Origin: Nemertoderma westbladi
Lineage: Eukaryota; Xenacoelomorpha; Nemertodermatida; Nemertodermatidae
Assembly: GCA_032718475.1 (NCBI GenBank)
Contig: JAUCBJ010000053.1
Coordinates: 1 to 25,855 of the forward strand
Length of the DNA stretch: 25,855 bases
Direction of reading: 5' to 3'
Positions 18,044 through 25,855 of the stretch are shown here, piece by piece; the stretch's first letter is position 1; the number at the start of each line of letters is the position of its first letter. The position numbers and the translations under genes were made by a program. The notes under the pieces were generated by a model. The model saw only the letters and a program-made list of their open reading frames with translations, searched no databases and was not told the origin of the DNA.

Positions 18044-18367
18044 TCTCAATACATGGGTAATAGCGGTGCAATTGGTAAAGCTTTGCCGAAAAAATCATTT
18101 CAACACTAAAATATAATTCTGACAGGGAGATTCATTTGAAAGCTTGACGAGAGAGTTGGTTTGTAATGAAACAATTATTTGTAAATTCATGTAGCTATTT
18201 GATGTTTCCTTTTGCTAGTAATTTAATTTCCGACCTTGACAAGGCATTGTTCTGTAGAAGGGGCCCCACCCTAATTTACTCTGTAATATTAAGATTAGTA
18301 ACTCTCCTTTCCTCTTCCTCTTCTTAGTTTGCTGATATCTCTTTTTTTTTGGACTGATGATTGTGTT

Positions 18368-18452
18368 AAGTTTTGTTTTCTTCCTTGTTGGATCGATACT
18401 GAGTGGGTATCCTGAAAATATTGGAGATTATTATCTGCCCCACCCATTATTA
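18368..18452 (+). repeat. 85-bp inverted repeat, right copy
   Basis: Reverse-complement partner of 16603-16687: it starts AAGTTTTGTTTTCTTCCTTG, continues GGATCGATACTGAGTGGGTA, and ends CTGCCCCACCCATTATTA. Here CTTTAAG follows rather than the (GTTTA)n-like tail seen next to the left copy. Confidence 0.8.
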
Positions 18453-19186
18453 CTTTAAGAATATCTTTCGTTTTCTTCTTGCAATTAAGTTATGCTAACA
18501 TGTAGGACCATCGCCAGGATAATAACAAAACAAAACCCAATTATTTATTTAAACATTTTACTATTGATTTGTGTCAGACATGGCTACCAGTGTAGGAGGC
18601 ACCAGGTGTACTACCCGGCATCAGATAATACCGTAGTACTAAGTGCCTAGGAACCAGATACTACGTACTATAGGAAGGACCAAATGGGATGAAGGTTCGA
18701 ATATAATTTAAAATGTTAAATTATCAATTGAGGGAATGGAGCAGGCTACAGTGGCACACTATTCTAACCAAAACAATAAACGAGAGTCAAAAACACAGGT
18801 TACAGTTAAATTTTTGAGGGGAAGAAGAAGATAAAATAATTAGGAAATACAACTAGACTTTTACCGCTAGTTAGTACCAGTTGCCTAGGCGGTTAATAAT
18901 ACCACTACGGTAGAACCTGATACACTCTTAAAAAAATCTTGTTGATTTTTTGTTGAGATGGAATTTGTCAACTGGTGCTTTGAAATTATTTTGTCAATAT
19001 ATTTAGGATATTTTGCAGTATTACTTAGTTTTATCTTATCAAATAGTTTTAAACAACTATCTTGTGAATACGGCTATCTATTTATATAAATCAACTTTGT
19101 TAATTTAAATAGATACTTTGTCAACTAATATCCCCACTCTATTAACAATTAACAAAGGCTAATGTTCTATTAATTATTATATGGCG
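18453..19186. other. Unassigned AT-rich spacer left of the satellite
   Basis: No coding signal or recognised element. Two short similar stretches around TACCGTAGTACTAAGTGCCTAGG (18630-18652) and TACCGCTAGTTAGTACCAG followed by TGCCTAGG (18864-18891) may be a diverged repeat pair. Confidence 0.4.
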
Positions 19187-22100
19187 CAAGCACTACGGAT
19201 TGCGACTACATATTTTTCATCTCATTAGCAAGCACTACGTATTAGGACTACATATTTTTCATCTTATTAGCAAGCACTACGTATTGGGACTACATATTTT
19301 TCATCTCATTAGCAAGCACTACGTATTGGGACTACATATTTTTCATCTCATTAGCAAGCACAGGGACTACATATTTTTCATCTCATTAGCAAGCACTACG
19401 TATTGGGACTACATATTTTTCATCTCATTAGCAAGCACAGGGACTACATATTTTTCATCTCATTAGCAAGCACTACGGATTGCGACAACATATTTTTCAT
19501 CTCATTAGCAAGCACTACGTATTGGGACTACATATTTTTCATCTCATTAGCAAGCACTACGTATTGGGACTACATATTTTTCATCTCATTAGCAAGCACA
19601 GGGACTACATATTTTTCATCTCATTAGCAAGCACTACGTATTGGGACTACATATTTTTCATCTCATTAGCAAGCACTACGTATTGGGACTACATATTTTT
19701 CATCTCATTAGCAAGCACAGGGGCTACATATTTTTCATCTCATTAGCAAGCACTACGTATTGGGACTACATATTTTTCATCTCATTAGCAAGCACAGGGA
19801 CTACATATTTTTCATCTCATTAGCAAGCACTACGTATTGGGACTACATATTTTTCATCTCATTAGCAAGCACTACGTATTGGGACTACATATTTTTCATC
19901 TCATTAGCAAGCACAGGGACTACATATTTTTCATCTCATTAGCAAGCACTACGTATTGGGACTACATATTTTTCATCTCATTAGCAAGCACTACGTATTG
20001 GGAGTACATATTTTTCATCTCATTAGCAAGCACTACGTATTGGGACTACATATTTTTCATCTCATTAGCAAGCACAGGGACTACATATTTTTCATCTCAT
20101 TAGCAAGCACTACGTATTGGGACTACATATTTTTCATCTCATTAGCAAGCACTACGTATTGGGACTACATATTTTTCATCTCATTAGCAAGCACTACGTA
20201 TTGGGACTACATATTTTTCATCTCATTAGCAAGCACTACGTATTGGGACTACATATTTTTCATCTCATTAGCAAGCACAGGGACTAGATATTTTTCATCT
20301 CATTAGCAAGCACTACGTATTGGGACTACATATTTTTCATCTCATTAGCAAGCACTACGTATTGGGACTACATATTTTTCATCTCATTAGCAAGCACTAC
20401 GTATTAGGGCTACATATTTTTCATCTCATTAGCAAGCACAGGGACTACATATTTTTCATCTCATTAGCAAGCACAGGGACTACATATTTTTCATCTCATT
20501 AGCAAGCACTACGTATTGGGACTACATATTTTTCATCTCATTAGCAAGCACTACGTATTGGGACTACATATTTTTCATCTCATTAGCAAGCACTACGTAT
20601 TAGGGCTACATATTTTTCATCTCATTAGCAAGCACAGGGACTACATATTTTTCATCTCATTAGCAAGCACTACGTATTGGGACTACATATTTTTCATCTC
20701 ATTAGCAAGCACTACGTATTGGGACTACATATTTTTCATCTCATTAGCAAGCACTACGTATTGGAACTACATATTTTTCATCTCATTAGCAAGCACAGGG
20801 ACTACATATTTTTCATCTCATTAGCAAGCACTACGTATTGGGACTACATATTTTTCATCTCATTAGCAAGCACTACGTATTGGGACTACATATTTTTCAT
20901 CTCATTAGCAAGCACAGGGACTACATATTTTTCATCTCATTAGCAAGCACTACGTATTGTGACTACATATTTTTCATCTCATTAGCAAGCACTACGTATT
21001 GGGACTACATATTTTTCATCTCATTAGCAAGCACAGGGACTACATATTTTTCATCTCATTAGCAAGCACTACGTATTGGGACTACATATTTTTCATCTCA
21101 TTAGCAAGCACTACGTATTGGGACTACATATTTTTCATCTCATTAGCAAGCACAGGGACTACATAGTTTTCATCTCATTAGGAAGCACTACGTATTGGGA
21201 CTACATATTTTTCATCTCATTAGCAAGCACAGGGACTACATAGTTTTCATCTCATTAGGAAGCACTACTTATTGGGACTACATATTTTTCATCTCATTAG
21301 CAAGCACTACGTATTGGGACTACATATTTTTCATCTCATTAGCAAGCACTACGTATTAGGACTACATATTTTTCATCTCATTAGCAAGCACAGGGACTAC
21401 ATATTTTTCATCTCATTAGCAAGCACTACGTATTGGGACTACATATTTTTCATCTCATTAGCAAGCACAGGGACTACATATTTTTCATCTCATTAGCAAG
21501 CACTACGTATTGGGACTACATATTTTTCATCTCCTTAGCAAGCACAGGGACTACATAGTTTTCATCTCATTAGGAAGCACTACTTATTGGGACTACATAT
21601 TTTTCATCTCATTAGCAAGCACTACGTATTGGGACTACATATTTTTCATCTCATTAGCAAGCACTACGTATTAGGACTACATATTTTTCATCTCATTAGC
21701 AAGCACAGGGACTACATATTTTTCATCTCATTAGCAAGCACTACGTATTGGGACTACATATTTTTCATCTCATTAGCAAGCACAGGGACTACATATTTTT
21801 CATCTCATTAGCAAGCACTACGTATTGGGACTACATATTTTTCATCTCATTAGCAAGCACTACGTATTGGGACTACATATTTTTCATCTCATTAGCAAGC
21901 ACAGGGACTACATAGTTTTCATCTCATTAGGAAGCACTACGTATTGGGACTACATATTTTTCATCTCATTAGCAAGCACAGGGACTACATAGTTTTCATC
22001 TCATTAGGAAGCACTACGTATTGGGACTACATATTTTTCATCTCATTAGCAAGCACTACGTATTGGGACTACATATTTTTCATCTCATTAGCAAGCACTA

Positions 22101-22635
22101 CGTATTAGGACTACATATTTTTCATCTCATTAGCAAGCACAGGGACTACATATTTTTCATCTCATTAGCAAGCACTACGTATTGGGACTACATATTTTTC
22201 ATCTCATTAGCAAGCACAGGGACTACATATTTTTCATCTCATTAGCAAGGACTACGTATTAGGACTACATATTTTTCATCTCATTAGCAAGCACTACGTA
22301 TTGGGACTACATATTTTTCATCTCATTAGCAAGCACAGGGACTACATATTTTTCATCTCATTAGCAAGCACTACGTATTAGGACTACATATTTTTCATCT
22401 CATTAGCAAGCACAGGGGCTACATATTTTTCATCTCATTAGCAAGCACAGGGACTACATATTTTTCATCTCATTAGCAAGCACTACGTATTGGGACTACA
22501 TATTTTTCATCTCATTAGCAAGCACTACGTATTAGGACTACATATTTTTCATCTCATTAGCAAGCACAGGGACTACATATTTTTCATCTCATTAGCAAGC
22601 ACTACGTATTGAGACTACATATTTTTCATCTCATT
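19187..22635. repeat. Satellite array of mixed 42-bp and 35-bp units
   Basis: The array is about 3.45 kb long. The long unit is 42 bp: CACTACGTATTGGGACTAC followed by ATATTTTTCATCTCATTAG and CAAG. The short unit is 35 bp: CACAGGGACTAC and then the same 3' part, so it lacks TACGTATT and gains an A. I count about 29 short units and estimate nearly 60 long ones. Short units are usually 77, 119 or 161 bp apart (one short plus one, two or three long), and adjacent twice. Variants (GGATTGCGAC, TATTAGGAC, TATTGTGAC, TAGTTTTC..TTAGGAAG) mark subfamilies. The short unit shifts the reading frame, so the many short open frames encoding HIFHLISKH or YIFFISLAST are repeat artefacts. The ends are abrupt. 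Confidence 0.98.
21164..22250. repeat. Higher-order duplication (749-bp offset) within the satellite
   Basis: The variant TAGTTTTCATCTCATTAGG marks five units, at 21164, 21241, 21556, 21913 and 21990. The pairs 21164/21913 and 21241/21990 are each exactly 749 bp apart, and the sequence that follows agrees to about 22250. The 21241 and 21556 marks, 315 bp apart, begin a smaller repeated block. This shows block duplications of many units, not only single-unit slippage. Confidence 0.8.
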
Positions 22636-22978
22636 GACTTCAAATCCAAATATTTTGATTTGTTTATTAAAAACTATTTTCACCAACAGAACTTTTTTAT
22701 CACTAATGTTAATTTATTTATTATCTAATTTAATATTAACTACCTGATATCGGTATGCCTTAATGTGCCTTGGTTTAGTTTTTGGTTAGGGTTAGATTTT
22801 TGCTATGGTTACTGCTACTTTTTCCACTACCAACGAAAGGCAATTCAACAGATTAATTTTATAGCGGGATTTTCGATTTTTCTATCCAAAACATTAAAAG
22901 TAGTGGTAATAGAAGAGAAGAGAAGATAACGTTCGAGTACTATTACTAGGATCGGCATGCTGCATTGCAGCTGCATTT
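22636..22978. other. AT-rich spacer right of the satellite
   Basis: No gene or element recognised. There is a short AGAAG-type purine run at about 22910-22928 and a small palindromic GCTGCATTGCAGC near 22962. Confidence 0.45.
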
Positions 22979-23476
22979 TTAAGAATGCTGTGCCGGCTTG
23001 TCAACAAAATTGCACAGCCACAACTCCCTATCACCCATGACATTTGCTAGATCATCCGCATCTTCAAGGCCAGTGTCCTTTAAGATGCGTCTCAAGAAAG
23101 TCATGGGCTGTCCACCATGCTTATTCACTCCATGAGGCTGCCAAAGTACAAGATTATGCACTGGCTGGTCCTCACGGCGAAAGCAATGTCCTGCAAAGCG
23201 GAGGCGATTTTGTTCTAGTGTCAAGCTTGGGGGAACCAATGCGACACCTCCAATGTTATATAGTGTCTGGTTGGAGATGTGTGCATTGTACTTGACACAA
23301 TGAACCCGGCGTAGCATTCTTGTGAATGTGCGTGTCCTCAGCAGTTAGAGCCCAGCATGGACTCCCGTAGAGGAGTAGTGGAACTACTGCTGCTCTAAAT
23401 AATCGAACCGTAAGTTTCCGATTAAATCTCGGTGACTTCCAAATCCTGGAAAGCCTATTCAAGGCTGCTTTCGAGT
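22979..23476 (-). pseudogene. 3' fragment of an RTE-like LINE ORF
   Basis: On the minus strand, about 23470-23320 encodes LSRIWKSPRFNRKL and VPLLLYGSPCWALTAEDT. A frame change near 23320 then leads to MLRRVHCVKYNAHISN, LRFAGHCFRREDQPVHNLVL and a C-terminal MGDRELW motif before the stop at 22979-22981. The block order (LYG..CWALT, LRR, LRFAGHC.RR, GDRELW) parallels the C-terminus of the LINE at 9278-11422 (LYGGETWTLTK, LLR, LRFSGHCWR, REAW) but the sequence differs, so it is a related, distinct family. The RT catalytic part is absent and the frame is broken, so it is a dead 5'-truncated copy. Confidence 0.8.
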
Positions 23477-23787
23477 ATCACAAGTTATAAAACAAAGATG
23501 TTTGTTTTTACTGATACCAATCCGCACCATCCGCAATTTTTCATGAGGGGAAAAGCGCTTTGAATATAAATGTTTGGTTGTTTACAGTTTTCAACTGTCC
23601 AAGTTTATAGTATTTTTTAGTTTAGTTGCAAAAATACTATATTTAACATCGGGCACTTTCACTAAGTATATTACATTTAAACTGATCAATAGGACCCCAA
23701 ATACTATCAAATAAATATTTATTACAGAATAACTAACTAAGGAAATGCAATGCAATGTAAGTATCTGAAAGCTAAAATGGAATACCT
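23477..23787. other. Unassigned AT-rich spacer
   Basis: No coding signal. It lies between the RTE-like 3' fragment and LINE copy B. The point at which homology to copy A begins (about 23788) is the only boundary visible. Confidence 0.45.
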
Positions 23788-25855
23788 GTACTACTGCATA
23801 TCTATGAGATCAACATGGACTAAGTGTAAAGAGGAGGCGCAGTAAAGAGCGTGCCTATCTACATTGTATAGGTATGAGTTATTTGCACACTGGATAAAAA
23901 TATTTAGTAACTGTATGCTTCAAAAAATGAATGCAGGAATCCCTAACATGGGTGACATACATTGGGTCTGGAAATTAGGAAGAATAATGCGGTTTACAAG
24001 CTTCTGAGTAGATCGATTAATAATAAGGTTTTAAATACGAAAAAAACGTAATATCCAAAGGTCTGTTGGAATATCGCAAAAAACCCAGATAACGTTGTTG
24101 AGAGTCTTAGGGTGCAAAGCGCACAAGATGAATTGGAAATCGAATGTGCTTACTGCCTCGGTAAACCTAATCCAGACCATCCATTCCCATTAAGTGTCGA
24201 ATTTCTTTCTACGTCTGAAGGATCGAAACCTTATCTGGGAGGCAGGAAAAGCCGTCATCGGTACCGAGTTTCGAATGACCTTAGACTTCCCTAAGGAAAT
24301 CTGTGTTTAAAAACAGGTTCTCTACTGACTACCACAAGGATAACACACTCGGGGGTACCTCTCTAATGTCCAAGGAAGTGTTCAAACTGGGTAAATATTC
24401 GCCAATTTACGAGAAGGGATATAACTGCGGACTCAAGATATCGTTAAAGAAGACGTTGATGAGTTTCTATGATGAATGTCTTGTAATGTGTACCCAATTT
24501 TTAGGAATGCACTCATAAGTAGAAGTTTGATCAGATAGTGGGGTCTAAAATCTTTCTATCCGACACACGTAGTATGTATTGTAAGACGCTGCGACGAGCA
24601 CGGGCAAACTGCAGATGCGACCAGTCACGAAATTTGGAACAGTAAAATTCTAATAGTAACATTATTTACTTTACTACTTAAAGTTTTTGAGTGGGTTATG
24701 CTATTGTCACAGGGTGATAAACTTGATTTAGATGATCTTCAATACGGTTTTAGAAAAAATTCAAGTACGTACAGTACAGTGTACATGGACAGCGACTGAG
24801 GCAATTAGTTACTATTCTAGAAATCAGTTTTTTTTAGTTTTTTTTAGAAATCAGAAACTAGTTTATGGCTGTCTTTTAGATTTTACGAAAGCCTTTGACC
24901 TTGTAGAATGGTCAACATTGTTTTTGGAGCTAATGAAAAAAGGGTTCTCACCATTGTACTTAAGGTGCTTATTATTTATATATCTCATGCAAGAATGCTA
25001 TGTTAGATCGAATTTGTCATGTTCAGTTACACTAAATATTAGTAACGGTTGTAGGCAAGGCTCTATTATATCCCCAGTGCTTTTTATTGTTGTTTTAAAT
25101 GTTCTGTTAATTAGGTTGAGATTAAGCAAGGTTGGTTGTTATGTAGGTTCATACTATTTTGGGTGCTTGACCTACGCTGATAATTTATTATTATTATGTG
25201 CTTCGGTTGTTGGCCTACAGTATATGGTACTGTAGGTATATGTACTAAATTTTGTAAGGAATTTCATCTCAAATTAAGTACAGATATAAATCCAATAAGT
25301 GTAAGTGCAAATGTATACCATTTCTTTTTGAGTGGCAGCCGCCACAAGTACGAGTAATAATAAACGAAAATACATTTAGGTATACTGTTGGATTATAAAT
25401 GTTTGTTGGATAGGGACATTTTGCGAAAACGGGCCGAATTTATTTCTAAATTATGTAAAATAAAGCAATAATTTTCATTTGGCACACCTTCTAATATGTG
25501 CACTTTGCAAACCTTATATTTAACAAGTTTTTATGGTAGTCCTGTAGGGAATCTGTTGTGTAGTGAAACCAATAAGATATATAATTCGTGGAACATTAAT
25601 GTAAGGCGGGTGTGGGATTTACCGTACAATAGTCACAGATATATTGTGGAACGTACAGTTAATTCTTTACACCCTAAGGTTATTATGTTGTGTAGCCGAC
25701 TTGTGGGGTTTTCAACCTCGGCAATGAAATCCATAAAAATTTCATTACGTTTTTTGGCATATTAAATAGATAAATTAGTGGTTCTAATCTACGTTATGTT
25801 AGTAATGAATGTGGTGTACCTATTGATAGCATACAGTCAGTTGCAGTCAAAAGAT
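23788..25855 (+). pseudogene. Decayed LINE, copy B (CR1/Jockey/L2-like group), runs off the right edge
   Basis: 23788-24646 matches copy A (14259-13399) in reverse orientation, including the unassigned ECAYCLGKPNPDHPFPLSVE frame (24112-24294). From about 24680 RT sequence follows: KVFEWVMLLSQGDKLDLDD and LQYGFRKNSSTYS, then after a frameshift near 24785 TATEAISYYSRN, LLDFTKAFDLVEW, NGCRQGSIISPVLF and the catalytic box as YADN instead of YADD. A later frame gives CKEFHLKLSTDIN. After further breaks, the C-terminal region has TLYLTSFYGSPVGNLL, YNSWNINVRRVWDLPYNSHR and HPKVIMLCSRLV (25496-25765), continuing as NECGVPIDSIQS at the edge. Compared with copy A, the stretch between linker and RT start is missing, so it has an internal deletion. 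Clade is tentative. Confidence 0.82.

Larger units (their letters stand above)
16688..18367. other. Non-coding interval between the 85-bp inverted repeats
   Basis: About 1.7 kb of AT-rich sequence without a recognisable gene. It contains two strong hairpins (17247-17297 and 17383-17430) and a C-homopolymer tract (18022-18043), listed separately. If the flanking 85-bp repeats are terminal repeats, this is the interior of a non-autonomous DNA element, since no transposase is visible. Confidence 0.45.

Noticed and set aside
19187-22635. Protein-coding repeats (HIFHLISKH / YIFFISLAST frames)
   Set aside because: The open frames come from the 42-bp period and are broken at each 35-bp unit; there is no single long frame, and sequence changes show no codon pattern.

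Overview
The window looks like repeat-rich, AT-rich nuclear DNA of an animal, most likely an invertebrate. It holds a BEL/Pao LTR retrotransposon, non-LTR retrotransposons of two kinds, a tRNA-derived SINE, foldback/TIR elements and three long tandem arrays. I see no convincing host gene, tRNA or rRNA gene, CRISPR array or bacterial-style operon. Which animal group it comes from cannot be fixed from this sequence; a cnidarian, mollusc or similar lineage is only a guess.

Layout. 1-5336 (minus): one uninterrupted gag-pol reading frame of a BEL/Pao element, about 1,778 codons, leaving the window at the YMDD box of reverse transcriptase. 5337-8708: its non-coding 5' side (leader and presumably the 5' LTR, boundaries not resolvable from one copy), with TACCGGTA motifs and two internal tandem duplications. 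8709-12033: an array of a 21-bp AT-rich unit, split by a 5'-truncated RTE-like LINE (9278-11434) with a 10-bp target-site duplication. 12290-12662: a small foldback element whose arms are built from a GGGCGAAG-type motif. 13048-14259 (minus) and 23788-25855 (plus): two decayed, oppositely oriented copies of one LINE family sharing a block of about 860 bp. Between them lie a TIR element (14563-15243), a 412-bp-period repeat, a SINE (16136-16408), an 85-bp inverted repeat pair, and a 3.4-kb satellite of mixed 42-bp and 35-bp units (19187-22635). A second RTE-like 3' fragment sits at 22979-23476 (minus).

How the parts relate. These are not cooperating genes; the window is layered insertions. The RTE copy postdates the 21-bp array, because the array resumes in phase after the duplicated target. 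The BEL/Pao frame is the only long intact coding sequence and may be recent. The other LINE remnants are frameshifted. Most other open frames here come from tandem repeats or are antisense shadows. I found no clear candidate for a new multi-gene system; the most unusual items are repeat architectures and regulatory-like motif clusters.
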